Counted from the first letter of the stretch, positions 1-7,577 are shown. The stretch: 64,000 bases of DNA from Labilithrix sp. (GCA_019637225.1 JAHBWC010000013.1:1-64000), one strand, 5' to 3'. Notes: a model not told the origin generated them from the letters alone. Program-made: numbers and translations.

Positions 1-1
1 A

Positions 2-487
2 CGCGCCGAGCCGGGGACTCCCGTCCACGACCTCAGGCTCCGTCTCATCGACGGTACCGGCAACGTCAAGTACGTCGTGAGCGTCGGCATGCCCGGCGAC
101 GTCGTCGGCGGCACCGGCTACTGGGTCGTCGGCGGCACGCTGACCTTCCGGCTCGGCGTCCGCGATCGCGTCGACAGGACCGTGAGCCTGAACGACTGGG
201 GGCTCGAGACGAGCCGCGGGGCGGTGCAGCTCGTGCGCGGGTCGACGCTCCTCGACGTCGTCGGATGGTCGAGCGATCCCGGCGTCGGTCCCGTCGCGGA
301 GCCGTCGTCTCCGCCGAAGGCGACCGTGGAGGGCTCCGTCGCGGCGATCCCGACGATCCAGAAGACCAGCGGGAAGCCGGCGCACTCGTTCGGTCGCAGG
401 GCCAACGCCGCCGACACCGGCGACAACCGCGCCGACTTCTGCTCGATGGTCGCGTCGCCGGGCTACGAGCAGGAGCCGTGTGACTGA
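2..487 (+). CDS. Lamin-tail-domain (LTD) protein, C-terminal part
   Basis: The reading frame is open from the left edge of the window, so the true start lies outside; a GTG at 77 is internal. The visible 161 residues end in a segment typical of bacterial lamin-tail domains: a beta-rich stretch with DWGLETSRG and GSTLLDVVGWS, then a tail with TSGKPAHSFGRR and DTGDNRADFC. LTDs are Ig-like folds found on secreted or surface proteins of myxobacteria, often beside CotH or nucleases. The role here is unknown. It faces the Ser/Thr kinase gene convergently across about 40 bp that hold a hairpin. A second LTD lipoprotein lies at 19668-20288. Confidence 0.75.
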   Translation, partial: RAEPGTPVHDLRLRLIDGTGNVKYVVSVGMPGDVVGGTGYWVVGGTLTFRLGVRDRVDRTVSLNDWGLETSRGAVQLVRGSTLLDVVGWSSDPGVGPVAEPSSPPKATVEGSVAAIPTIQKTSGKPAHSFGRRANAADTGDNRADFCSMVASPGYEQEPCD

Positions 488-541
488 GCGCCCTCGCGCG
501 CACGGCTCGCCGCGCCGCGGATGAAGGTCAGCCGAGGGCGC
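488..541. terminator. Inverted repeat between convergent genes
   Basis: A 9-bp perfect stem (488-496 with 533-541) has a 36-nt loop. It starts just after the LTD stop and runs into the 3' end of the kinase gene. It lacks a U-tract, so a terminator role is inferred only from its position. Confidence 0.35.
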
Positions 542-2150
542 GATCGTCGAGCGCGATCGTGACGGTGGCGCCGCGCATCCCGGCCGATCTCCGGCGCCGC
601 CGCTCCGCGCGCTTCGGCGTCTTCGCGCCCGCCGCCGTCTCAGCGACGCGCTCCCAGAAGGCGCGTGCGTCCGACCTCGACCACGGCGCGATCCCGCACG
701 CGAGGAGGCGATCGGCGAGCTCGCCGGCGGTCTTCGGCCGGTCCTCCGGCTTCTTGGCGAGACACGCGAGCACCACGAGCGCGAGCTCCTTCGGCACGTC
801 CGGCCGCCTCTCCGAAGGATCGACGGGCGACTGGTGCAGGTGCGCGCTGCAGATCTCGACGAGGTTCGTGCCGTCGAAGACGCGCTCGCCCGTGAGGAGG
901 AAGTACGCCGTCACGCCGAGCGCGTAGAGGTCGGTCCGTCCGTCGACGTTCCGCGGATCGAGGATCGCCTCCGGCGCCATGAAGTGCGGCGTGCCCATGA
1001 CAGCGTCGAGGCTCGACGTCGACAGCGCGTTCGACGCCTCGGACTCCTTCACGAGGCCGAAGTCGAGCACCTTCACGATGTCCTCCTGCCCGCCGCGCGC
1101 GGTGAGCATGACGTTGGCGGGCTTGATGTCCCGGTGCACGAGCCCGGCGCCGTGCGCCTCCTCGAGCGCTCCGCAGATCTGGACGAGGAGGTGGACGACA
1201 CGCGCGGGAGGCTGCGGGCCGTGCTCCTCGACGAGATCGTCGAGCGTGATCCCTTCGAGGTACTCCATCGCGTAGTAGAAGACCCCGTCCGGCGTGCGCC
1301 CGTAGTCGAAGACGGCGATCGTGTTCGGGTGCGTGAGGCGCGCCGTCAGCTGCACCTCGCGCTCGAAGCGCTCCGCGGCGCGGTTGGTGGTACCGGTGAG
1401 GAGCTTGATCGCGGTCGGTCGCCGCAGCATCGCGTGGCTCGCGCGGTAGACAGCCCCCATCGCGCCCTCGCCGATCTTGCTCTCGAGCACGTACTGCCCG
1501 AGGCGCATCGCCTTCCTCACCTCGAGGCGGAGGCCGTAGATGACGTACGAGATGGTGCTGGTGCACGCGACGCCGACGACCGACCAGATCGCGACGTAGA
1601 CCGCGGGAGCGAGCGGCAACGTCGCGCGCTCGCCCGCGTTCGCGTACATCGCGTAGGTCGCGGGAGCGAGCGGGAGGAAGCTCGCGATGCCGATCGCCGC
1701 GGTGCGCAGCGTCGTCGACGGCACGATCGCGGTGCGCGTGACGAGCGTGTACGAGACGGCCAGTACCCCGACGAGCTCGGGGCGCCAGATCGGGCTCTCG
1801 CACGTCGCCATGAAGTCCCAGCCCCAGCAGATCGCGAGCGTGCCGATGACGTCCGCGGCGTCGAGGAAATCGACGCTCCACGTCCGGGCGCGCACGACGG
1901 CCCAGCCGGTGAGCCCCGCGAACGTCGTCGCGAGCTGGGCGATACCGACCTTGCTCGTGAAGTGGACGCGGATCGATCCGTTGCCGACGAATGGGTGCAC
2001 CCCGACGGCGACGAGCCAGAAGCCGAACGCCAGGATGAAGACGAGCAGGAGTGTGAACGCGAGGCGCCGCTGGAAGTGTGCGCGTTCGCTCTCACTCGCG
2101 ATCGGCGCGCGTAGAAACGACTGCGTCCGGGTGGCGGCGCCCGTCAGCAT
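528..2150 (-). CDS. Membrane-anchored eukaryotic-like Ser/Thr protein kinase
   Basis: Predicted 540-residue Pkn-type kinase. The first ~210 residues hold about six hydrophobic segments, an unusual N-terminal membrane domain since many bacterial Hanks kinases put a single segment after the kinase. The kinase domain spans roughly 218-480: glycine loop GEGAMGAVY, lysine in AIKLL, catalytic loop HRDIKPANV, magnesium motif DFGLVK and the APE motif in MAPEAI. All catalytic residues are present, so it should be active and phosphorylate cytoplasmic targets in response to a membrane or envelope cue. The C-terminus is a short Arg-rich tail with no sensor. A TATGAA box lies 9 nt before the ATG with no clear Shine-Dalgarno. 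Confidence 0.93.
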   Translation of the reverse strand: MLTGAATRTQSFLRAPIASESERAHFQRRLAFTLLLVFILAFGFWLVAVGVHPFVGNGSIRVHFTSKVGIAQLATTFAGLTGWAVVRARTWSVDFLDAADVIGTLAICWGWDFMATCESPIWRPELVGVLAVSYTLVTRTAIVPSTTLRTAAIGIASFLPLAPATYAMYANAGERATLPLAPAVYVAIWSVVGVACTSTISYVIYGLRLEVRKAMRLGQYVLESKIGEGAMGAVYRASHAMLRRPTAIKLLTGTTNRAAERFEREVQLTARLTHPNTIAVFDYGRTPDGVFYYAMEYLEGITLDDLVEEHGPQPPARVVHLLVQICGALEEAHGAGLVHRDIKPANVMLTARGGQEDIVKVLDFGLVKESEASNALSTSSLDAVMGTPHFMAPEAILDPRNVDGRTDLYALGVTAYFLLTGERVFDGTNLVEICSAHLHQSPVDPSERRPDVPKELALVVLACLAKKPEDRPKTAGELADRLLACGIAPWSRSDARAFWERVAETAAGAKTPKRAERRRRRSAGMRGATVTIALDDRALG

Positions 2151-2276
2151 GGCTCGGCGTTCATAGGATCGATCGCGCGTGATGTCGCGCGGGGCGAGGG
2201 GCGCCCAGCGCGAAAGTCACACGGCCGAGCTGCCGCGTGCACGGTCGATGCCAGCCGTGCTTGCGCGCGTCACCGC

Positions 2277-2329
2277 GCGCCGGAGCTCAGGGCCGGCTCG
2301 CGCGTCACGCGCCGGAGCTCAGGGCCGGC
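2277..2329. repeat. 21-bp direct repeat across the 3' end of the lipoprotein gene
   Basis: A perfect 21-bp direct repeat lies at 2277-2297 and 2309-2329, 32 bp apart. The gene-proximal copy contains the stop codon of the minus-strand gene (2319-2321). The outer copy reproduces the same stop-codon context outside the gene. See the finding on stop-codon duplications. Confidence 0.9.
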
Positions 2330-3107
2330 GCGCGGGTGTCGGCAGCGTGCCGCCGCCCCGGACGAAGTCGGCGACGGCGTTCGTGAAGGCCTTGTCGGCC
2401 TTGTCGCACGACTTCTTCTCGGCCGGGGACGAGACCGAGCCGCACGCCTTGTCGAGCGAGTCGTGCGTCGCCTTGACCTTCGGCGAGGTCAGCAGCGCGC
2501 GCCGGGTGGTCTCCTCGAGGCGGCTCCACGGAACGGCGGCGGGCTTCGGCGCCGGCGGCCGGCGCGTCGTGAGCTCGCCCTCCATCACGGAGACGCAGGT
2601 GCCGTCCCAACGGAGGACGTCGAAGCTCGCCATCGCCCCGGTCATCACGATCCCGCCGCCGCCGCCCGCCGAGTGGCGCGACAGCACGAGGACCTCCTCG
2701 TCGAACGCGAGCTTCGCGCGGTGCGTGAGGCCGCCCGACGCGTTCCAGGCCTCGACGTCACCGGCGAGCCAGACGCGCGTCCACGGGGTGCCCTTCGCGA
2801 ACATCCCGAGCGCGACCTCGGGGTAGATCCCGCCGCAGAGCTTCTTCGCGAAGACGCCGGGCGGGAGGCACGCCTTGACGTTCTTGAGCGACTGTTCGCC
2901 GACGCAGGACGAGGGGATCGTCTCCGGCTCGGCCTTGGCCGACGTGATGTCGTTCGAGGTCGCGCCCGCGGCCGACGCCGCGACGGGAGCCGAGATCGCG
3001 GCGGAGAGCATCGCCGTCGAGCGCGCTGGCTGCTGCGTCGGAGCCGCGCACCCCACCGCCGAGACCAGGATCGCCGCGCCAAGAACTGCAAAAACCCCCG
3101 TCTTCAT
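2319..3107 (-). CDS. Hypothetical lipoprotein
   Basis: 262 residues from the ATG at 3107, which follows a purine-rich GGGAGAGACGGG; an ATG 30 nt upstream is in frame but would push the signal peptide inward. The N-terminus MKTGVFAVLGAAILVSAVGC has a lipobox (SAVGC), so the mature protein is probably lipid-anchored. The remainder has paired cysteines and an Ala/Thr-rich linker but no family I recognise. The mid-region (SFDVLRWDGTCVSVMEGEL) is beta-rich and the C-terminal third is helical with several Lys/Cys. The gene stands alone between a kinase and Ku. Function unknown. Confidence 0.7.
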   Translation of the reverse strand: MKTGVFAVLGAAILVSAVGCAAPTQQPARSTAMLSAAISAPVAASAAGATSNDITSAKAEPETIPSSCVGEQSLKNVKACLPPGVFAKKLCGGIYPEVALGMFAKGTPWTRVWLAGDVEAWNASGGLTHRAKLAFDEEVLVLSRHSAGGGGGIVMTGAMASFDVLRWDGTCVSVMEGELTTRRPPAPKPAAVPWSRLEETTRRALLTSPKVKATHDSLDKACGSVSSPAEKKSCDKADKAFTNAVADFVRGGGTLPTPARRP

Positions 3108-3276
3108 GTCCCGTCTCTCCCTCGTCGAGCACCCCAACCTGAGCCGTTCAGGCAGCGGGGGCGCTTCTCCTACCCCGGATTACATTATCGTCAAGGCGGA
3201 TTTTGCCGGCTCGACTGGCCGGGGGTCGGTAAAGCCCTGGAATCCCGCGGCAATGTGCCCCGTACGGCTGCGTTTT

Positions 3277-3306
3277 TAGACAGCCCAGCGGTGGATTCAC
3301 TACGAT
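3277..3306 (+). promoter_or_regulatory. Candidate sigma70-type promoter for ku
   Basis: TAGACA (3277-3282) and TACGAT (3301-3306) are separated by 18 bp. They match the -35 and -10 consensus at 5/6 and 4/6. The ATG at 3319 lies only 12 nt after the -10, so the leader would be very short. An 8-bp inverted repeat (3255-3262 with 3307-3314) overlaps the start region. Confidence 0.4.
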
Positions 3307-3318
3307 CGGGGCACCCCC

Positions 3319-4203
3319 ATGGCAGCTCGCTCGATCGGCTCCGGCACCATCTCCTTCGGGCTCGTCTCGATCCCGTTCAAGCTCTTTACGGCCACGTCCG
3401 CGAAGTCCGTGAGCTTCAACATGCTGCACAAGGCCTGCGGCAGTCGGCTGAAGCAGCAGCTGCTCTGCCCGGTCGACAACGTGGTCGTCGAGCGCTCCGA
3501 CACGGTCCGCGGCTTCGAGTACGCGCGCGATCAGTACGTGAAGTTCACCGACGAAGAGCTCAAGGCGATGGAGGCCGCGCGCACGGGGCTGCTCGAGCTG
3601 CACGAGTTCGTGCCCGCCGACTCGGTCGACTTCCTCTTCATCGAGAAGACGTACTTCCTCGGGCCGGACAAGGGCGGCGATCGCGCCTACTCGCTGCTCT
3701 CGCAGGCGCTCGAGCGGAGCAACAAGCTCGCCGTCGGTCGCTTCGCGCAGCGCGGCAAGGACAACCTCGTCATCGTGCGCCCCTACAAAAAGGGGCTCAT
3801 CTTGCACGAGTGCTACTACGCCGACGAGGTCCGCTCGTTCGACGACGTCGAGACAGGCGGCGCGTTCGACTTCAAGCCGATCGAGCTCGATCTCGCCGAC
3901 AAGCTGATCGAGCAGCTCGAGAAGGACCACTTCGAGCCGGGTCGCTTCCGCGACGAGTGGGCCGATCGCGTGAAGGAGGCCGTCGAAAAGAAGGTCGCCG
4001 GAGAAGAGATCACGACGGCGCCGGAGGCCCCGAAGGCGCAGATCCTCGATCTCCTCGAGGCGCTCAAGCGATCGGTCGCGGCCGCCGAGGCCACGCCCGC
4101 CAACGTCGAGACCCCGCCTCCCGCGGTCTCGAAGGGCCCGAAGAAGGCCGAGCCACGCGTCGAAGAGGCGCCGGCGAAGGCGAAGAGGAAGAAGAGCGGC
4201 TGA
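3319..4203 (+). CDS. ku: Non-homologous end-joining protein Ku
   Basis: 294 residues, the usual size for bacterial Ku. The N-terminus (IGSGTISFGLVSIPFKL) and the DNA-encircling core (RGFEYARDQYVKFTDEEL, VDFLFIEKTYFLGPDKG, LVIVRPYKKGLILHECYY) are characteristic. The C-terminus is a Lys/Ala/Pro-rich extension ending KAKRKKSG, as in Ku proteins whose basic tails aid DNA threading. Ku homodimers bind double-strand breaks and recruit ligase LigD. No ligD is visible in this window, so the partner must lie elsewhere. The gene is transcribed alone and ends at two hairpins before a convergent small gene. Confidence 0.97.
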   Translation: MAARSIGSGTISFGLVSIPFKLFTATSAKSVSFNMLHKACGSRLKQQLLCPVDNVVVERSDTVRGFEYARDQYVKFTDEELKAMEAARTGLLELHEFVPADSVDFLFIEKTYFLGPDKGGDRAYSLLSQALERSNKLAVGRFAQRGKDNLVIVRPYKKGLILHECYYADEVRSFDDVETGGAFDFKPIELDLADKLIEQLEKDHFEPGRFRDEWADRVKEAVEKKVAGEEITTAPEAPKAQILDLLEALKRSVAAAEATPANVETPPPAVSKGPKKAEPRVEEAPAKAKRKKSG

Positions 4204-4214
4204 CGGGGCGCCAA

Positions 4215-4233
4215 GGCGCAACCCAGTTGCGCC
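4215..4233 (+). terminator. Hairpin after ku
   Basis: 8-bp perfect stem GGCGCAAC / GTTGCGCC with a 3-nt loop, 12 nt after the ku stop. It has no strong U-tract, but its position fits a terminator. Confidence 0.55.
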
Positions 4234-4277
4234 GGTCCTGAACAGTCAGAAAGCGTGGCGCACACTGCGAGCTTCGT

Positions 4278-4339
4278 TGAGCCCAAAGTCCGCTGCTCTC
4301 GTAGGAAGCCGAAGGCGGGAGCAGCGGACTTTGGGCTCA
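4278..4339. terminator. Strong 21-bp perfect inverted repeat between convergent genes
   Basis: The arms at 4278-4298 and 4319-4339 are perfectly complementary over 21 bp with a 20-nt loop. It sits in the gap between ku and the small convergent gene at 4358-4657, so it could terminate transcription in both directions. The arms include an A/T-rich tract (AAAG / CTTT) and look different from the surrounding sequence. A repeated extragenic palindrome is the alternative reading. Confidence 0.65.
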
Positions 4340-4357
4340 GCGCAAGTGAGCGCCGCT

Positions 4358-4657
4358 TTACCCGGCGCGGCGTCCCGCTTCGGTCGTCGGAGCGGACGTG
4401 CGCGCCAGGCCGGGACTCGCCGTCGCCGGCGCGCCGGTCGTCGCGCGGAGATCTCGGGCGGCGCTCCGCCACGCGAGCGCTTGCTCGACGCACGCGGTCT
4501 CCCGCGCTCCGCGCGCGCCTTCTTCTCCGCGGTAGCGCCGCGCGAGGACGAGCGCGCGGCGCGCGGCGGAGCGGAGACCGCGGGCCTTCCGGCGCGCGCG
4601 GGCGAGCCGCTCGGTCTCGACGTCCTCGGGCGGCGCGCTGGCGGGCGGCTCGGTCAT
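4358..4657 (-). CDS. Small Arg/Ala-rich hypothetical protein
   Basis: 99 residues, starting MTEPPASAPPEDVETERLA, then a long charged helical stretch rich in Arg and Ala. No family recognised. Support for a real gene: a good -10 box (CATAAT, 4666-4671) lies 8 nt before the ATG, and a strong hairpin lies just beyond the stop, facing ku. An overlapping plus-strand reading frame (4277-4711) is compositionally poorer and has no start signals. The composition suggests a basic, possibly nucleic-acid-binding protein, but this is weak. Confidence 0.4.
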   Translation of the reverse strand: MTEPPASAPPEDVETERLARARRKARGLRSAARRALVLARRYRGEEGARGARETACVEQALAWRSAARDLRATTGAPATASPGLARTSAPTTEAGRRAG

Positions 4658-4665
4658 CGGTTCGC

Positions 4666-4671
4666 ATTATG
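4666..4671 (-). promoter_or_regulatory. -10 box (CATAAT) for the small gene
   Basis: Five of six consensus bases, 8 nt before the ATG at 4657. A weak -35 (TTTGCC) lies 17 bp further upstream. The spacing predicts a leaderless mRNA. Confidence 0.4.
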
Positions 4672-4733
4672 GACCGGCGCTGGCGTTGGGCAAAGTCGGC
4701 CACCATGGTAGAGGGGCGGCTCGAGGTGATGAT

Positions 4734-5564
4734 GTGAACTGGGCAGCTCTCGGAGTCTCGGCGGCGTGTGTCGGCTTCGTCGTCGCGTGCGCGACGTCGT
4801 CGTCGCGGGACGGTTTCGCCGAGCCCCAGAAGGAGCCCGGCACGAGCTTCGTCGCGGACGCCGGTCCGGGGTCCGAGCCGTCGGGCGAGGTGTACGGGCA
4901 CAGCGCCTCGTCGCTCTACGTGGTCGACACCGGGACGCACGAGGTCCGTGAGGTGGGCGCGTTCCGGGGCTGCGCGCACGTCGTCGACATCGCGCTCGAC
5001 GAGTCGTCGACGATCTACGCGTCGACCGGCGCGGAGCTCTACCTCGTCGAGAACGCCACCGGGCGCTGCTCGCGCATCGCGGTGGGCGCCTTCCCGAACT
5101 CGCTCTCGTTCGTCCCCGCGGGGACGCTCGAGCCGGGCAAGGAGGTGCTCGTCGGCTACCAGGGCAGCACGTACCTGCGGATCGATCCCGAGACGGGCGC
5201 GGTCACCAAGGTCGGCGAGCTCGGCGGTGGGCTCGAGTCGAGCGGTGACCTCGTGTCGGTCAGGGACGGCAAATCGTTCCTGACGGTGAAGGGACCCGAC
5301 TGCGCCGACTGCCTCGTCGAGTTCGATCCGAAGACGGGTGCGCTCGTGAAGAACTGGGGCCCGCTCGGCTACGCCGACGCGTACGGTCTCGCGTTCTGGG
5401 GCGGCGAGCTCTACGCCTTCACCGAAGGGGGCGAGGTCGTCCTCGTGCGGTTCGAGGGCGACGAGCTCGTGGCGTCGCTCCTTAACGTGCCCAACGCGCC
5501 TCCCGGCCTCGCCTTCCGCGGCGCGGGCTCGACGACGATCGCGCCGCCCGGCAACGTCAAGTAG
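4734..5564 (+). CDS. Hypothetical lipoprotein with beta-propeller-like repeats
   Basis: 276 residues from the GTG at 4734, which follows a purine-rich CTCGAGGTGAT. A start at 4686 would put charged residues before the signal sequence. The leader ends in a lipobox (GFVVAC), so this is a predicted lipoprotein. The mature part contains repeated beta-strand units with a Leu-Tyr-x-Val/Ile-Asp pattern (SSLYVVDTGTHEVREV, ELYLVENATGRCSRI, STYLRIDPETGAVTKV), typical of WD/YVTN-like propellers. There is one CxxC (DCADC). Function unknown. It is convergent with the deoxynucleoside kinase gene. Confidence 0.75.
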   Translation: MNWAALGVSAACVGFVVACATSSSRDGFAEPQKEPGTSFVADAGPGSEPSGEVYGHSASSLYVVDTGTHEVREVGAFRGCAHVVDIALDESSTIYASTGAELYLVENATGRCSRIAVGAFPNSLSFVPAGTLEPGKEVLVGYQGSTYLRIDPETGAVTKVGELGGGLESSGDLVSVRDGKSFLTVKGPDCADCLVEFDPKTGALVKNWGPLGYADAYGLAFWGGELYAFTEGGEVVLVRFEGDELVASLLNVPNAPPGLAFRGAGSTTIAPPGNVK

Positions 5565-5570
5565 CGCGGC

Positions 5571-5626
5571 CGGCGCTCAGCGGAGGACGCTCCTCGGCGT
5601 CACGGGGGCGGCGCTCAGCGCAGGAC
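5571..5626. repeat. 18-bp direct repeat across a stop codon
   Basis: 5571-5588 and 5609-5626 match at 17 of 18 positions, 38 bp apart. The inner copy contains the stop codon (5615-5617) of the minus-strand kinase gene. The outer copy lies in the convergent gap. Confidence 0.85.
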
Positions 5627-6226
5627 CTCGTCGAGCTTCTGCTGGAGCTCGATGAGGTCGACGAGGTTCTCGACGTAGTCGAGGTTCGTCGTGTCGATGC
5701 GCACGATCGGCCCGAGGTCGTAGCGCTCGAACCACGACTCGTAGAGGCGGTGCAGCCGGCGAAGGTAGGCGTCGGGGATCGCCTGCTCCATCTCGCGGCC
5801 GCGGCGCGCGATGCGCTTCTTCGTCGCCGCGAGGCTGCACGTGACGGCCACGAGGACGTCGGGGGGAGGGAGCGTCCGCTTGATGCCCTCGTAGAGCCGT
5901 TCGTAGACCGCCCAGTCGCGCGCGCCGATGAAGCGCTGGCTCTTCGCGTTGCGCGCGAAGATCTCGGCGTCCTCGTAGATCGTGCGGTCGATGACGGCCG
6001 GCCCCTTCGAGGCGAGGAGCGACTGGTGCAGCGCGAGCTTGTGGGAGAGAAAGAAGAGCTGCGAGTGGAACGCCCAGCTCTTCATGTCGCGGTAGAAATC
6101 CGCGAGGTACGGGTTCTCGTCGTTCGGCTCGTAGTACGGCACGAGCCCGTAGCGCTTGACGAGCCACGTCACGAGCGAGGTCTTGCCGGATCCGATGGTG
6201 CCTGCGACGGCGACGTAGCGCTTCAC
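5615..6226 (-). CDS. Deoxynucleoside kinase
   Basis: 203 residues, standard for the dNK/dGK-dAK family. A P-loop (AGTIGSGKTS) begins at residue 8. A substrate-site Glu lies in YYEPNDENPY, the catalytic DRT motif in VIDRTIYEDAEIF, and the LID-region arginines in KKRIARRGREME. It phosphorylates deoxynucleosides with ATP for nucleotide salvage in the cytoplasm. The start is GTG at 6226, 9 nt after a TAGAGT box and without a Shine-Dalgarno. It is divergent from the EVE gene across only 29 bp. Which nucleoside it prefers cannot be read from the sequence. Confidence 0.93.
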   Translation of the reverse strand: MKRYVAVAGTIGSGKTSLVTWLVKRYGLVPYYEPNDENPYLADFYRDMKSWAFHSQLFFLSHKLALHQSLLASKGPAVIDRTIYEDAEIFARNAKSQRFIGARDWAVYERLYEGIKRTLPPPDVLVAVTCSLAATKKRIARRGREMEQAIPDAYLRRLHRLYESWFERYDLGPIVRIDTTNLDYVENLVDLIELQQKLDEVLR

Positions 6227-6235
6227 GCAGGAGCG

Positions 6236-6245
6236 ACTCTACACT
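6236..6245. promoter_or_regulatory. Back-to-back -10 boxes of two divergent genes
   Basis: TAGAGT on the minus strand (6236-6241) lies 9 nt before the dNK GTG. TACACT on the plus strand (6240-6245) lies 10 nt before the EVE ATG. The boxes overlap by two bases in a 29-bp intergenic gap, so both mRNAs would be leaderless and the two promoters should exclude each other. Confidence 0.4.
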
Positions 6246-6255
6246 GCCCGGCCGT

Positions 6256-6702
6256 ATGGGTTCCGCGAAGACTTCTTCCTCGAGACGTCCGGGCCGCTGC
6301 TTCGTCGTGAAGAGCGAGCCGTTCGTCTACTCGTTCGACCAGCTCCTCGCCGACAAGAAGACGTCGTGGGACGGCGTGCGCAACTTCGAGGCGCGCAACA
6401 CGCTGCGCGCGATGAAGAAGGGCGACACGCTGCTCTACTACCACTCGAACGAGGGCAAGGAGATCGTCGGCGTCGCGCGCGTCGCGAAGGAGGCCTACCA
6501 GGATCCGACGACCGACGGAGACTGGAGCTCGGTGGAGGTCGCGCCGGTCAAGCGGCTGAAGAAGCCCGTCTCGCTCGCCACGCTGAAGGCGCACCCGCTC
6601 CTCTCGGCGATGGCGCTCGTGAAGCGCGGTCGCATCTCCGTCACGCCGGTCACCGACGCGGAGCTCGCGGCGGTGCTGAAGCTCGCCGAGACGACGCTCT
6701 GA
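6256..6702 (+). CDS. EVE-domain protein
   Basis: 148 residues covering a full EVE domain, a PUA/YTH-like fold: CFVVKSEPFVYSFDQL, then GVRNFEARNTLRAMKKGDTLLYYHSN, GIV-type strand IVGVARVAKEAYQDP, and HPLLSAMALVKRGRISVTPV. EVE domains bind modified bases in DNA or RNA, and the human homologue is THYN1. The first ~14 residues are a Ser/Arg extension. The gene is divergent from a deoxynucleoside kinase with a shared mini-promoter, hinting at a link between modified nucleotides and salvage, which is inference. It is convergent with the sigma-like gene downstream. Confidence 0.92.
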   Translation: MGSAKTSSSRRPGRCFVVKSEPFVYSFDQLLADKKTSWDGVRNFEARNTLRAMKKGDTLLYYHSNEGKEIVGVARVAKEAYQDPTTDGDWSSVEVAPVKRLKKPVSLATLKAHPLLSAMALVKRGRISVTPVTDAELAAVLKLAETTL

Positions 6703-6713
6703 CGCGCAGCGCG

Positions 6714-6751
6714 GCCGGCGCTGCGCGCGCGACGCGCCGGCGCTGCGCGCG
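6714..6751. repeat. 16-bp direct repeat between convergent stop codons
   Basis: 6714-6729 and 6736-6751 are identical over 16 bp, 22 bp apart. They lie between the EVE stop and the stop codon (6753-6755) of the minus-strand gene. Here the stop sits 1 nt outside the inner copy. Confidence 0.8.
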
Positions 6752-6752
6752 G

Positions 6753-7562
6753 TCAGCTGTCGAGGGTGCGCGAGAGCGCCGCGTCGAGCTGGGTGGCGAC
6801 GCACGTCACGAGGCTCGCGTGGTCGCGGTCGGAGACCTTCATGCGCTCGACGAGGCGGTTCTTGAAGCGGTACTCGAGCTTGTCACGGGCCTCGGAGATC
6901 GCCGCCGCGATCGCGTCGCGCGGCGTCGCGTACATGAGCGACAGCGCGTCGAGGCCGTGCCGCTCGACGATCGCGTCTCGGAGGAGCGCCCGCTCGCGCG
7001 CGTCGAGCGAGGTCAGCGTGTACTTGAGCGTCGCGCGGAGGCCGGCGAGGTACGTCTGCTTGACGCGCTCGAGCTCGGGATCGAGCGAGAGCGCCGCGCT
7101 GCCCCCCGCGTGGAGGAGGATGGCGTCTTCGAGCGCCGGCGTCGGCTTCGCGCCGCTGACGACGGCGAGGAGGAGGCGGTTGGCGAGCGCCCGCACCCAG
7201 CCGACGAGCTCGGTCTCGCCCTTGTAGAGCGCGATGCGCGCCGCGCCGCCCTCGGGCCGGTCGAGGAGATGGCGCCAGACGTGCTGGCGAGCCTCGGCCT
7301 GCGTGATCGGCGGATGGATGCGCGCGTGGGCGCGATCGATGTCGGGTTGCGAGCGCGCTTGAAGCGCGTCGTGGGCGGCGCGGGCACCCTTCGCGCACGC
7401 GCACGCGAGCAGGAGGTCCTCGACGCGCACGTCGTCGTCGAGCCGGGCGTCGGGGACGCGGGCCGTGACGAACGCCTCGAGCTCGGCGTCGGTGACGCTC
7501 CCGAGCTCTGGGCTCGCTCGGCGCGCGCGTTCGGAGAGCCGAGGGAGGACCTCGCGACCCAT
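6753..7562 (-). CDS. Sigma-70-family-like transcription factor (divergent)
   Basis: 269 residues, all helical. The layout resembles divergent myxobacterial sigma-factor-like proteins. A middle segment, ALYKGETELVGWVRALANRLLL, resembles sigma region 2. A C-terminal segment, LDARERALLRDAIVERHGLDALSLMYATPRDAIAAAISEAR (quoted here only by its key features ERALL, HGLDAL and MYATPRDAI), resembles the region 4 helix-turn-helix. It could direct RNA polymerase to a small regulon, but the -10-reading residues are not clearly conserved. It stands divergent from the GNAT gene. A TAGCGT box lies 9 nt before the ATG. Confidence 0.6.
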   Translation of the reverse strand: MGREVLPRLSERARRASPELGSVTDAELEAFVTARVPDARLDDDVRVEDLLLACACAKGARAAHDALQARSQPDIDRAHARIHPPITQAEARQHVWRHLLDRPEGGAARIALYKGETELVGWVRALANRLLLAVVSGAKPTPALEDAILLHAGGSAALSLDPELERVKQTYLAGLRATLKYTLTSLDARERALLRDAIVERHGLDALSLMYATPRDAIAAAISEARDKLEYRFKNRLVERMKVSDRDHASLVTCVATQLDAALSRTLDS

Positions 7563-7571
7563 CGAGATCGG

Positions 7572-7577
7572 ACGCTA
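7572..7577 (-). promoter_or_regulatory. TANNNT box before the sigma-like gene
   Basis: TAGCGT on the minus strand, 9 nt before the ATG at 7562. It matches only the TANNNT core, with no clear -35. Confidence 0.25.

Noticed and set aside
4277..4711. 144-residue plus-strand frame after ku
   Set aside because: It begins inside the inverted repeat and overlaps the better-supported minus-strand small gene.
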